A stretch of 64,000 nt of DNA. Origin: Lolium rigidum. Lineage: Eukaryota; Streptophyta; Magnoliopsida; Poales; Poaceae. Numbering within the stretch: the first letter of the stretch is position 1; each line of letters begins with the position of its first letter. Below, piece after piece: positions 22,873 through 34,589 of the stretch. The notes beneath the pieces were generated by a model, which was not told the DNA's origin, did no database searches, and worked only from the letters and a program-made list of their open reading frames with translations. The position numbers and the translations under genes were made by a program. Location of the stretch: NCBI RefSeq assembly GCF_022539505.1, contig NC_061512.1, positions 155,789,962-155,853,961 of the forward strand. Direction: 5' to 3'.

Positions 22873-22890
22873 TGGCGCCGTTGCCGGGGA
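22873..22890 (+). other. Primer-binding site of element A
   Basis: TGGCGCCGTTGCCGGGGA, complementary to the 3' end of plant tRNA-Asp, 11 bp after the 5' LTR. tRNA-Asp priming is typical of Athila-lineage gypsy elements (family knowledge). Confidence 0.88.
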
Positions 22891-23116
22891 GATCAAGACA
22901 CGCTGCAAGGGGAGTCTCCACAATCCAATCTCTTTACTTTGTTTTTGTCTTGCTTTATTTTATTTAATACTTTGTTTGCTGCACTTATATCAAAACACAC
23001 AAAAAAATTAGTTGCTAGCTTTACTTTATTTGCTGTCTTGCACTCTATATCAAAAACACAAAAAATTAGTTACTTGCATTTACTTTATCTAGTTTGCTTT
23101 ATTTACTACTGCTCAA

Positions 23117-23827
23117 ATGAGTAATCCTGAAGTTGAAGTTCGTTCGTTTAAGCAACAAGGGGGAGAATGTTTAAAAGATGCTTGGTATAGAATTAGTGAT
23201 GCCCATAATAGGTGCACTAAGAAACACTCCACCACTATCCTACTCAGGAATTTTTATGTTGGTATCTCTAGCTGGAATAGGTATGTTCTTGATTGTCTCG
23301 CGGGAGGTAACTTCTTAGGCGCTCCTGGTTTAGAAGCTAGTTGCATTATTGAGAGTTTATTTGGAATACCACCTGTTAATGAAGTTAAAATTGAAACCTC
23401 TCTTGAAGATGTCATGAAAAAGTTGGAAACCATAGAGAAAAACCTTTCAAGTATTGATACTACTTTGGGAGCATTACTTAATAGCACTGATAAACTTGAT
23501 AAATCTTTAGGTGGAATTAAAGAGAGAATTGCTGCTTTAGAAACTTGTGCTACTCATGATAATCGAACCCATAGGATTAGTGAACTTGAAGAAGCTATGG
23601 GAACCTTGGGTTCAACATTTTCTTCTCTTAAGTATAAGGAGAAAGCTTATGTGGGTAAGGAGCAAAAGTTTATGTATGTCTCTAAAGTGCCTAAACCAAA
23701 AAAATATTATTATATGCCTAAAATTGACAAAGCCCTTAGTACCACTACAGATAAGGGAGCATCTAAGATACCCAATTGGATAAATTGTGAAAATAATGTT
23801 GATACTGCATCTCTTGATAATACTTGA
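23117..23827 (+). CDS. Gag-like protein of element A
   Basis: An intact 236-codon frame, the only coding sequence of the element. The N-terminus (RSFKQQGGECLKDAWYRISD, then FYVGISSWNRYVLDCLAGG) matches the C-terminal part of Athila-type gypsy gag, where a DAW(x)R motif is usual. Residues about 105-165 (KKLETIEKNLSSIDTTL, LDKSLGGIKERIAALE) form a predicted coiled coil. There is no zinc knuckle, and it ends DNT-stop like the proteins of elements B and D. It starts 227 bp after the primer-binding site, and no protease or polymerase follows. It would contribute to virus-like particles supplied with enzymes in trans. Its N-terminal half is unrelated to the gag-like protein at 28903-29547, although the LTRs belong to the same family. 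Confidence 0.75.
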   Translation: MSNPEVEVRSFKQQGGECLKDAWYRISDAHNRCTKKHSTTILLRNFYVGISSWNRYVLDCLAGGNFLGAPGLEASCIIESLFGIPPVNEVKIETSLEDVMKKLETIEKNLSSIDTTLGALLNSTDKLDKSLGGIKERIAALETCATHDNRTHRISELEEAMGTLGSTFSSLKYKEKAYVGKEQKFMYVSKVPKPKKYYYMPKIDKALSTTTDKGASKIPNWINCENNVDTASLDNT

Positions 23828-24717
23828 TATACACTTTCTGCGCCTAGCTAAAAGGCGTTAAAGAAAAGCGCTTATGGGAGACAACCCATGTTTTTACTAC
23901 AGTACTTTTATTTTATATTTGAGTCTTGGAAGTTGTTACTACTGTAGCAACCTCTCATTATCTTAGTTTTGTGCATTGTTGTGCCAAGTAAAGTCGTTGA
24001 TAGTAAGGTTCATACTAGATTTGGATTACTGCGCAGAAACAGATTTCTTTCATCGTCACGAATCTGGGCCTAATTCTCTGTAGGTAACTCAGAAAATTAT
24101 GCCAATTTACGTGAGTGATCCTCAGATATGTACGCAACTTTCATTAAATTTGAGCATTTTCATCTGAGCAAGTCTGGTGCCTCAATAAAATTCGTCTTTA
24201 TGAACTGTTCTGTTTTGACAGATTCTGCCTTTTATTTCGCATTGCCTGTTTTGATATGCTTGATGGGTTTTTCTATTCCATTGACTTTCAGTAGCTTTGT
24301 GCAATGTCCAGAAGTGTTAAGAATGATTATGTCACCTCTGAACATGTAAATTTTGATTGTGCACTGACCCTCTAATGAGTTGTTTTGAGTTTGGTGTGGA
24401 GGAAGTTTTCAAGGATCAAGAGAGGGAAATGATACGATATGATCAAGGAGAGTGAAAGCTCTAAGCTTGGGATGCCCCGGTGGTTCACCCCTGCATATTT
24501 TAAGAAGACTCAAGCGTGTAAGCTTGGGGATGCCCAAGGCATCCCCTTCTTCATCGACAACACCATCAGGTTTCTCCCCTGAAACTATATTTTTATTCCA
24601 TCACATCTTATGTGCTTTAGTTGGAGCGTCGGTTTGTTTTTGTTTTTGTTTTTGTTTGAATAAAATGGATCCTACCATTCATTGTGTGGGAGAGAGACAC
24701 GCTCCGCTGTTGCATAT

Positions 24718-26313
24718 TGATGGCGTGTAACTCACACGTTCGTTGGGAACCCCAAGTGGAAGGTATGATGCGCACAGCAGCAAGTTTACCCTCAGAAAGA
24801 AACCAAGGTTTATCGAACCAGGAGGAGCCAAGAAGCACGTTGAATGTTGATGGCGGCGGGATGTAGTGCGGTGCAACACCAGAGATTCCGGCGCCAACGT
24901 GGAACCTGTACAACACAACCAAAGTACTTTGCCCCAACGAAACAGTGAGGTTGTCAATCTCACCGGCTTGCTGTAACAAAGGATTAGATGTATAGTATGG
25001 ATGATGATTGTTTGCAGAAAACAGTAGAACAAGTATTGCAGTAGATTGTATTTCAGTGTAAAAGAATGGACCGGGGTCCACACTTCACTAGAGGTGTCTC
25101 TCCCATAAGATAAATAGCATGTTGGGTGAACAAATTACAGTCAGGCAATTGACAAATAGAGAGGGCATGACAATGCACATACATGATATGATGAATATTG
25201 TGAGATTTAATTTGGCATTACGACAAAGTACATAGACCGCTATCCAGCATGCATCTATGCTCGAAAAGTCCACCTTCGAGGTTATCATCCGAACCCCTTC
25301 CGGTATTAAGTTGTAAAACAACAAACAATTGCATTAAGTATGGTGCGTAATGTAATCAATAACTACATCCTCGGACATAGCATCAATGTTTTATCCCTAG
25401 TGGCAACAAGCACATCCACAACCTTAGAACTTTCTGTCACTGTCCCAGATTTAATGGAGGCATGAAGCCACTATCGAGCATAAATACTCCCTCTTGGAGT
25501 TAAGAGCAAAAACTTGGCCAGAGCCTCTACTAATAACGGAGAGCATGCAAGATCATAAACAACACATAGGTAATAGATTGATAATCAACATAACATAGTA
25601 TTCTCTATCCATCGGATCCCGACAAACACAACATATAGAATTACGGATAGATGATCTTGATCATGTTAGGCAGCTCACAAGATCCGACAATGAAGCACAT
25701 GAGGAGAAGACAACCATCTAGCTACTGCTATGGACCCATAGTCCAGGGTGAACTACTCACTCATCACTCCGGAGGCGACCATGGCGGCGAAGAGTTCTCC
25801 GGGAGATGATTCCCCTCTCCGGCAGGGTGTCGGAGGTGATCTCCAGAATCCCCCGAGATGGGATTGGCGTCGGCGGCGTCTCAGTATGGTTTTCCGTATC
25901 GTGGTTCTCCGTACTGGGGGTTTCGCGACGAAGGCTTTAAGTAGGCGGAAGGGCAACGCGGGGGGCCACACGAGGGCCCCACACGCCAGGGCCGCGCGGC
26001 CAAGACCTGGGCCGCGCCGCCCTGCTGTGGCGGCGCTTCATGGCCCCACTTCCTTTCCCCCTCGGTCTTCTGGAAGCTTCGTGCAAAAATAGGACCCTCG
26101 GCGTTGATTTCGTCAAATTCCGAGAATATTTCCTTTGTAGGATTTCTGAAATCAAAAACAGCAGTAAAACAAGAATCGGCTCTTCGGCATCTCGTTAATA
26201 GGTTAGTGCCGGAAAATGCATAAATACAACATATAATGTGTATAAAACATGTAGATATCATCAATAATGTGGCATGGAACATAAGAAATTATCGATACGT
26301 CGGAGACGTATCG
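24718..26313 (-). repeat. Element B 3' LTR
   Basis: 1.60 kb, reverse. The outer end TGATGGCGTGTAACTC abuts the CATAT duplication. The inner end reads GACGTATCG before the polypurine tract, so the first LTR base is C rather than T. Confidence 0.92.
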
Positions 26314-26329
26314 GCATCCCCAAGCTTAG
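26314..26329 (-). other. Polypurine tract of element B
   Basis: The minus strand reads CTAAGCTTGGGGATGC directly before the 3' LTR. Further copies of the motif lie near 28196-28212 and 28254-28270. Confidence 0.78.
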
Positions 26330-28902
26330 TTCTCGCTCGTCCCGAGCAGGTAAACGATAACACGGATAATTTACGGAGTGACATGCCATCATAACCTTGA
26401 TCATACTATTGTAAACATATGTAATGAATGCAGCGATCAAAACAATGGTAATGACATGAGTAAACAACTGAATCATAAAGCAAAGACTTTTCATGAATAG
26501 TACTTAAAGACAAGCATCAATAAGTCTTGCATAAGAGTTAACTCATAAAGCAATAAATCAAAGTAAAGGTATTGAAACAATACAAGGGAAGATTAAGTTT
26601 CAGCGGTTGCTTTCAACTTATAACATGTATATCTCATGGATAATTGTCAACATAGAGTAATATAACAAGTGCAATATGCAAGTGTGTAGGAATCAATGCA
26701 CAGTTCACACAAGTGTTTGCTTCTTGAGGTGGAGAGAAATAGGTGAACTGACTCAACATAAAAGTAAAAGAATGGTCCTTCGTAGAGGAAAAGCATTGAT
26801 TGCTATATTTGTGCTAGAGCTTTTATTTTGAAAACATGAAACAATTTTGTCAACGGTAGTAATAAAGCATATGTATCATGTAAATTATATCTTACAAGTT
26901 GCAAGCCTCATGCATAGTATACTAATAGTGCCCGCACCTTGTCCTAATTAGCTTGGACTACCGAGATCATCGCAATACACATGTTTTAACCAAGTGTCAC
27001 AAAGGGGTACTTCCATGCCGCATGTACAAAGGTCTAAGGAGAAAGCTCGCATTTTGGATTTCTCGCTTTTGATTATTCTCAACTTAGACATCCATACCGG
27101 GACAACATGGACAACAGATAATGGACTCCTCTTTAATGCATAAGCATGTAGCAACAATTAGTGTTCTCATATGAGATTGAGGATATATGTCCAAAACTGA
27201 AACTTCCACCATGATTCATGGCTTTAGTTAGCGGCCCAATGTTCTTCTCTAACAATATGCATGCTCTAACCATTTAAAGTGGTAGATATCCCTTACTTCA
27301 GACAAGACGGACATGCATAGCAACTCACATGATATTCAACAAAGAGTAGTTGATGGCGCCCCCAGGAAACATGGTTATCGCACAACAAGCAACTTAATAA
27401 GAGATAAAGTGCATAAGTACATATTCAATACCACAATAGTTTTTAAGCTATTTGTCCCATGAGCTATATATTGCAAAGGTAAAGGATGGAAATTTTAAAG
27501 GTAGCACTCAAGCAATTTACTTTAGAATGGCGGAGAAATACCATGTAGTAGGTAGGTATGGTGGACACAAATGGCATAATGGTTGGCTCAAGGATTTTGG
27601 ATGCATGAGAAGTATTCCCTCTCGATACAAGGTTTAGGCTAGCAAGGTTATTTGAAACAAACACAAGGATGAACCGGTGCAGCAAAACTCACATAAAAGA
27701 CATATTGTAAACATTATAAGACTCTACACCGTCTTCCTTGTTGTTCAAAACTCAATACTAGAAATTATCTAGACTTTAGAGAGACCAAATATGCAAACCA
27801 AATTTAGCAAGCTCTAGGTGTTTCTTCATTAATGGGTGCAAAGTATATGATGCAAGAGCTTAAACATGAGCACAACAATTGCCAAGTATCAAATTATTCA
27901 AGACATTTTACAATTACTACATGTAGCATTTCCCGATTCCAACCATATAACAATTTAACGAAGAAGATTCAACCTTCGCCATGAATACTATGAGTAAAGC
28001 CTAAGGACATACTTGTCCATATGCAACAGCGGAGCGTGTCTCTCTCCCGCACAATGAATGCTAGGATCCATTTTATTCAAACAAAAACAAAAACAAACCG
28101 ACGCTCCAAGTAAAGCACATAAGATGTGATGGAATAAAAATATAGTTTCAGGGGAGGAACCTGATAATGTTGTCGATGAAGAAGGGGATGCCTTGGGCAT
28201 CCCCAAGCTTAGACGCTTGTGTCTTCTTAAAATATGCAGGGGTGAACCACCGGGGCATCCCCAAGCTTAGAGCTTTCACTCTCCTTGATCATATTGCATC
28301 ATTTCCCTCTCTTGATCCTTGAAAATTTCCTCCACACCAAACTCGAAACAACTCATTAGAGAGTTAGTGTACAATAAAAATTAACATGTTCGAGAGGTGA
28401 CATAATCATTCTTAACACTTCGGACATTGCACAAAGCTATCGGACATTAATGGATCAAATAAATTCATCCAACATAGCAAAAGAGGCAATGCGAAATAAA
28501 AGGCAGAATCTGTCAAAACAGAACAGTCCGTAAAAATGGATTTTATTGAGGCACCAGACTTGCTCAAATGAAAATTCCCAAATTGAATGAAAATTGCGTA
28601 CATATCTGAGGATCACGCACGTAAATTGGCATAATTTTATGAGCTACCTACAGAGAGGCAGGTCGGAATTCGTGACAGCAAAGAAATCTGTTACTGCGCA
28701 GCAATCCAAATCTAGTATGAACCTTACTATCAACGACTTTACTTGGCACAACAATGCACAAAACTAAGATAAGGAGAGGTTGCTACAGTAGTAAACAACT
28801 TCCAAGACTCAAATATAAAAAAAAAAACTGTAGTAAAAACATGGGTTGTCTCCCATAAGCGCTTTTCTTTAACGCCTTTCAGCTAGGCGCAGAAAGTGTA
28901 TA
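26330..28902 (-). other. Non-coding 3' interior of element B
   Basis: About 2.6 kb with no retroviral domain. It is co-linear with 7561-10144 of element D. A 61-codon frame on the plus strand (27452-27637) and a 73-codon frame on the minus strand (27464-27685) are open in both copies, but differences between the copies are mainly amino-acid changing. It may hold packaging or regulatory signals. Confidence 0.6.
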
Positions 28903-29547
28903 TCAAGTATTATCAAGAGGTGATGCATCTTCAGCGGGGTTTGGAGTTTTCTCAACCATGCATAGTATATTGGATACATAAGTTTCAGCGGCTCCCTTTT
29001 CATTAGTCTTGGGTTTGCTACTCTCATCAAACAAATTTTCAGGAACAAGCCAAGCATAGTTATTTTCTAGCGCTTCATTCATCGCTAGGAGCTTACATGG
29101 TATTGGTGCTTTGATCTCCCCACCATCATTAATATTATTAGTGTACCTTACTCTCTCCATGTCCATCTTTTCAAAGATACTAACAAAATTAGTATAAGAA
29201 CCAAGCATCTTATATTTAATAAAGACCTTTCTAGCCTCTTTTGCTATACCACCAAATTCTCTAAGAAGGGTTTCTAAAACAAAATCTTTCTTTTCCCCTT
29301 CTTCCATATCACCGAGTGTAAGAAACATGTGTTGGATTATAGGATTGAGATTAACAAATTTGGTTTCCAACATGCGAACTAAAGCAGCAGCAGCAATTTC
29401 ATAAGTAGGAGCAAGTTCTACCAAGTGTCTTTCTTCAAAATCTTCAACGGTACTAACATGATTGAAAAATTCTTCTATATTATTTCTCCCAATTATAGAC
29501 CCACGTCCTACCGGTATGTCTTTTACGGTAAAATTAAAGGGAAACAT
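28903..29547 (-). CDS. Gag-like protein of element B
   Basis: An intact 214-codon frame starting MFPFNFTVKDIPVGRG at 29547 and ending at a TGA at 28903-28905. It is predicted soluble and mixed-charge, with an acidic helix (GDMEEGEKKDFVLETLLREF), a short basic region, and the C-terminus ASPLDNT. No zinc knuckle, protease or known gag domain is seen. The gag-like role is inferred from its position just downstream of the primer-binding site and from the shared C-terminus with the element A protein. The frameshifted homologue in element D (10145-10773) shows that the ORF is a stable part of the family. The frame lacks pol downstream. Confidence 0.72.
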   Translation of the reverse strand: MFPFNFTVKDIPVGRGSIIGRNNIEEFFNHVSTVEDFEERHLVELAPTYEIAAAALVRMLETKFVNLNPIIQHMFLTLGDMEEGEKKDFVLETLLREFGGIAKEARKVFIKYKMLGSYTNFVSIFEKMDMERVRYTNNINDGGEIKAPIPCKLLAMNEALENNYAWLVPENLFDESSKPKTNEKGAAETYVSNILCMVEKTPNPAEDASPLDNT

Positions 29548-29751
29548 GTTGAAATAAGTAAAACAAATATAAATAACTAATTTTATTGTGTTTTTGATAT
29601 AGAGTGCAAGACAGTAAATAAAGTAAAGCTAGCAACTATTTTTTTTGTGTTTTGATATAATGCAGCAAACAAAGTAGTAAATAAAATAAAGCAAGACAAA
29701 AACAAAGTAAAGAGATTGGATTGTGGAGACTCCCTTGCAGCGTGTCTTGAT

Positions 29752-29769
29752 CTCCCGGCAACGGCGCCG
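29752..29769 (-). other. Primer-binding site of element B
   Basis: The minus strand reads CGGCGCCGTTGCCGGGAGA, a tRNA-Asp-type site whose first T has become C. It lies 11 bp inside the 5' LTR. Confidence 0.8.
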
Positions 29770-29780
29770 TAAAAAGAGCT

Positions 29781-31361
29781 TGATGGCGTGTAACTCACAC
29801 GTTCGTTGGGAACCCCAAGAGGAAGGTATGATGCGCACAGCAGCAAGTTTTCCCTTAGAAAGAAACCAAGGTTTATCGAACCAGGAGGAGCCAAGAAGCA
29901 CGTTGAAGGTTGATGACGGCGGGATGTAGTGTGGCGCAACACCAGAGATTCCGGCGCCAACGTGGAACCTGCACAACACAACCAAAGTACTTTGCCCCAA
30001 CGAAACAGCTGAGGTTGTCAATCTCACCGGCTTGCTGTAACAAAGGATTAGATGTATAGTGTGGATGATGATTGTTTGCGAGAAATGAGAGAACAAGTAT
30101 TGCCGTAGATTGTATTTCGATGTAAAAGAATGGACCGGGGTCCACAGCTTCACTAGAGGTGTCTCTCCCATAAGATAAATAGCATGTTGGGTGAACAAAT
30201 TACGATCGAGCAATTGACAAATAGAGAGGGCATGACAATGCACATACATGATATGATGAATATTGTGAGATTTAATTGGGCATTACGACAAAGTACATAG
30301 ACCGCTATCCAGCATGCATCTATGCTCGAAAAGTCCACCTTCAGGTTATCATCCGAACCCCTTCCGGTATTAAGTTGTAAAACAACAGGACAATTGCATT
30401 AAGTATGGTGCGTAATGTAATCAATAACTACATCCCCGGACATAGCATCAATGTTTTATCCCTAGTGGCAACAAGCACATCCACAACCTTAGAACTTTCT
30501 GTCACTGTCCCAGATTTAATGGAGGCATGAAGCCACTATCGAGCATAAATACTCCCTCTTGGAGTTAAGAGCAAAAACTTGGCCAGAGCCTCTACTAATA
30601 ACGGAGAGCATGCAAGATCATAAACAACACATAGGTAATAGATTGATAATCAACATAACATAGTATTCTCTATCCATCGGATCCCGACAAACACAACATA
30701 TAGAATTACGGATAGATGATCTTGATCATGTTAGGCAGCTCACAAGATCCGACAATGAAGCACATGAGGAGAAGACAACCATCTAGCTACTGCTATGGAC
30801 CCATAGTCCAGGGGTGAACTACTCACTCATCACTCCGGAGGCGACCATGGCGGTGAAGAGTCCTCCGGGAGATGATTTCCCTCTCCGGCAGGGTGCCGGA
30901 GGTGATCTCCAGAATCCCCCGAGATGGGATTGGCGTCGGCGGCGTCTCAGTAAGGTTTTCCGTATCGTGGTTCTCCGTACTGGGGGTTTCGCGACGAAGG
31001 CTTTAAGTAGGCGGAAGGGCAACGCGGGGGGCCACACGAGGGCCCCACACGCCGGGCCGCGCGGCCAAGACCCGGGCCGCGCCGCCCTGCTGTGGCGGCG
31101 CCTCGTGGCCCCACTTCCTTTCCCCTCGGTCTTTGGAAACTTCGTGCAAAATAGGACCACGGGCGTTGATTTCGTCCAATTCCGAGAATATTTTCTTTGT
31201 AGGATTTCGAAACCAAAAACAGCAGAAACGACAAGACTCGGCTCAATAGGTTAGTGCCGGAAAATGCATAAATACAACATATAATGTGTATAAAACGTGT
31301 AGATATCATCAATAATGTGGCATGGAACATAAGAAATTATCGATACGTCGGAGATGTATCA
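29781..31361 (-). repeat. Element B 5' LTR
   Basis: 1.58 kb, reverse, ending GATACGTCGGAGATGTATCA next to the CATAT duplication. TATA-like CTTAAAG variants lie on the minus strand upstream of the conserved GC-rich leader. Confidence 0.92.
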
Positions 31362-31387
31362 CATATGGAACTAAGCTTGGGGATGCT

Positions 31388-31674
31388 GATACGTCTCCGA
31401 CGTATCAATAATTTCTTATGTTCCATGCTACATTATTTATGATATCTACATGTTTTATACACATTATATGTCGTATTTATGCATTTTCCGGCACTAACCT
31501 ATTAACGAGATGCCGAAGAGCCGATTCTTGTTTTCTCGCTGTTTTTGGTTTCGTAAATCCTAGTAAAGAAATATTCTCGGAATTGGACGAAATCAACGCC
31601 CAGGGTCCTATTTTTGCACGAAGCTTCCAGAAGACCGAAGGGGAAAGGAAGTGGGGCCACGAGGCGCCGACACG
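31388..31674 (+). repeat. Element A 3' LTR, first part
   Basis: Starts TGATACGTCTCCGACGTATC directly after CTAAGCTTGGGGATGC (31372-31387). It is interrupted at 31674 by solo LTR C. With the second part it totals 1.60 kb, equal to a full LTR. Confidence 0.9.
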
Positions 31675-33271
31675 TGATGGCGTGTATTTCACACGTTCGT
31701 TGGGCAACCCCAAGAGGAAGGTATGATGCGCACGGCAGCAAGTTTTCCCTCAGAAAGAAACCAAGGTTTATCGAACCAGGAGGAGCCAAGAAGCACGTTG
31801 AAGGTTGATGGCGGCGGGATGTAGTGCGGCGCAACACCGGGATTCCGGCGCTAACGTGGAACCTGCACAACACAACCAAAGTACTTTGCCCCAACGAAAC
31901 AGTGAGGTTGTCAATCTCACCGGCTTGCTGTAACAAAGTATTAACCGTATTGTGTGGAAGATGATTGTTTGCAGAGAAAACAGTAAAACAAGTATTGCAG
32001 CAGATTTGTATTTCAGTATTTAAGAATGGACCGGGGTCCACAGTTCACTAGAGGTGTCTCTCCCATAAGATAAAAGCATGTTGGGTGAACAAATTACAGT
32101 CGGGCAATTGACAAATAGAGAGGGCATAACAATGCACATACATGACATGATAAGTATAGTGAGATTTAATTGGGCATTACGACAAAGTACATAGACCGCC
32201 ATCCAACCGCATCTATGCCTAAAAAGTCCACCTTCGAGGTTATCATCCGAACCCCCTCCGGTATTAAGTTGCAAAGCAACAGACAATTGCATTAAGTATG
32301 GTGCGTAATGTAATCAACAACTACATCCTCGGACATAGCGCCAATGTTTTATCCCTAGTGGCAACAGCACAACACAACCTTAGAACTTTCTGTCACTGTC
32401 CCAGGTGTCAATGCGGGCATGAACCCACTATCGAGCATAAATACTCCCTCTTGGAGTTAAAAGCAAAAACTTGGCCAGAGCCTCTACTAGTAACGGAGAG
32501 CATGCAAGATCATAAACAACACATATGTAATAACTTGATAATTAACATGACATGGTATTCTCTATCCATCGGATCCCGACAAACACAACATAGAGTATTA
32601 CGGATAGATGATCTTGATCATGTTAGGCAGCTCACAAGATCCAACAATGAAGCACAATGAGGAGAAGACAACCATCTAGCTACTGCTATGGACCCATAGT
32701 CCAGGGGTGAACTACTCACTCATCACTTCGGAGGCGACCATGGCGGTGTAGAGTCCTCCGGGAGATGAATCCCCTCTCCCGGCAGGGTGCCGGAGGAGAT
32801 CTCCAGTAATCCCCCGAGATGGGATCGGCGGCGGCGGCGTCCGAGTAAGGTTTTCCGTATCGTGGTTTTTTCGCCTCGGGGGTTTCGCGACGGAGGCTTT
32901 AAGTAGGCGGAAGGGCGAGAGTCGGGGCCCGACGAGGGGCCCACACCATAGGGCGGCGCGAGCCCCCCTTGGCCGCGCCGCCATGTGGTGTCGCCACCTC
33001 GTGGCCCCACTTCGTATGCTCTTCGGTCTTCCGGAAGCTCCGTGGAAAAATAGGCCCCCGGGTCTTCGTTTCGTCCAATTCCGAGAATATTTCGTTACTA
33101 GGATTTCGAAACCAAAAACAGCAGAAAACGGAACCGGCACTTCGGCATCTTGTTAATAGGTTAGTTCCAGAAAATGCACGAATATGACATAAAGTGTGCA
33201 TAAAACATGTAGGTATCATCAATAATATGGCATAGAACATAAGAAATTATCGATACGTCGGAGACGTATCA
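31675..33271 (-). mobile_element. Solo LTR C nested in the 3' LTR of element A
   Basis: A single reverse LTR of 1.60 kb (TGATGGCGTGTATTTC to GAGACGTATCA) with the 5-bp duplication ACACG on both sides (31670-31674 and 33272-33276). No interior sequence is present. This is the footprint of a full element reduced by recombination between its own LTRs. Confidence 0.95.
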
Positions 33272-33276
33272 ACACG

Positions 33277-34589
33277 CTAGGGCGGCGCGGCCTGGCCCCT
33301 GGCCGCGCCAGCCTGGCGTGTGGGGCCCTCGTGTGGCCCCCCGCGTTGCCCTTCCGCCTACTTAAAGCCTTTGTCGCGAAACCCTCTCTACCGAGAGCCA
33401 CGATACGGAAAACCTTACTGAGACGCCGCCGCCGCCAATCCCATCTCGGGGGATTCTGGAGATCACCTCCGGCACCCTGCCGGAGAGGGGATTCATCTCC
33501 CGGAGGACTCTTCATCGCCATGATCGCCTCCGGAGTGATGAGTGAGTAGTTCATCCCTGGACTATGGATCCATAGCAGTAGCTAGATGGTTGTCTTCTCC
33601 TCAATGTGCTTCATTGTTGGATCTTGTGAGCTGCCTAACATGATCAAGATCATCTATCTATAATACTATATGTTGTGTTTGTCGGGATCCGATGGATAGA
33701 GAATACTATGTTATGTTAATTATCAATCTATTACCTATGTGTTGTTTATGATCTTGCATGCTCTCCGTTATTAGTAGAGGCTCGGCCAAGTTTTTGCTCT
33801 TAACTCCAAGAGGGAGTATTTATGCTCGATAGTGGGTTCATGCCTCCATTAAATGCGGGACGAGTGATGAAAAGTTCTAAGGTTGTGGATGTGTTGTTGC
33901 CACTAGGGATAAAACATTGATGCTATGTCTAAGGATGTAGTTATTGATTACATTACGCACCATACTTAATGCAATTGTCCGTTGTTTTGCAACTTAATAC
34001 TGGAAGGGGTTCGGATGATAACCCGAAGGTGGACTTTTTAGGCATAGATGCATGTCTGGATAGCGGTCTATGTACTTTGTCGTAATGCCCAATTAAATCT
34101 CACTATATTTATCATATCATGTATGTGCATTGTTATGCCCTCTCTATTTGTCAATTGCCCGACCGTAATTTGTTCACCCAACATGCTTTTATCTTATGGG
34201 AGAGACACCTCTAGTGAACTGTGGACCCCGGTCCATTCTTTTATACCGAAATACAAATCTGTTGCAATACTTGTTTTACTTGTTCTCTCGCAAACAATCA
34301 TCATCCACACAATACGGTTAATCCTTTGTTACAGCAAGCCGGTGAGATTGACAACCTCACTCGTTTCGTTGGGGCAAAGTACTTTGGTTGTGTTGTGCAG
34401 GTTCCACGTTGGCGCCGGAATCCCCGGTGTTGCGCCGCATTACATTCCGCCACCATCAACCTTCAACGTGCTTCTTGGCTCCTCCTGGTTCGATAAACCT
34501 TGGTTTCTTTCTGAGGGAAAACTTGCTACTGTCTGCATCACACCTTCCTCTTGGGGTTCCCAACGGACGTGTGTTAACTGCACGCATCA
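33277..34589 (+). repeat. Element A 3' LTR, second part
   Basis: Continues the LTR after solo LTR C from CTAGGGCGGCGCGG to GCACGCATCA at 34589. Confidence 0.9.

Larger units (their letters stand above)
24718..31361 (-). mobile_element. Element B: complete reverse non-autonomous LTR retrotransposon nested in A
   Basis: Complete insertion of 6.64 kb flanked by the 5-bp duplication CATAT (24713-24717 and 31362-31366). On the minus strand it has a 5' LTR (29781-31361), a primer-binding site (29752-29769), a gag-like ORF (28903-29547), about 2.6 kb without coding capacity, a polypurine tract (26314-26329) and a 3' LTR (24718-26313). It lacks all pol domains and must be mobilised in trans. Its interior aligns along its full length with element D. 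Confidence 0.95.
21279..34589 (+). mobile_element. Element A: forward non-autonomous LTR retrotransposon, split by two insertions
   Basis: The 5' LTR is 21279-22861, the interior 22862-24717 and 31367-31387, and the 3' LTR 31388-31674 and 33277-34589. Element B with its duplication, and solo LTR C with its duplication, fill the breaks. The interior has a tRNA-Asp primer-binding site and one gag-like ORF but no pol. It jumps from CATATGGA straight to ACTAAGCTTGGGG at the 3' LTR, so roughly 1.7 kb present in elements B and D is missing. The bases outside the two LTRs differ (GTGCT before 21279, GTTCC after 34589), and the flanks are unrelated: PIF transposase on one side, gypsy pol on the other. 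The ends were therefore probably joined by recombination. Confidence 0.88.

Noticed and set aside
22347..22967. Plus-strand frame of 206 codons spanning the end of the element A 5' LTR
   Set aside because: Pure LTR sequence; equivalent frames on either strand appear in all other LTR copies.
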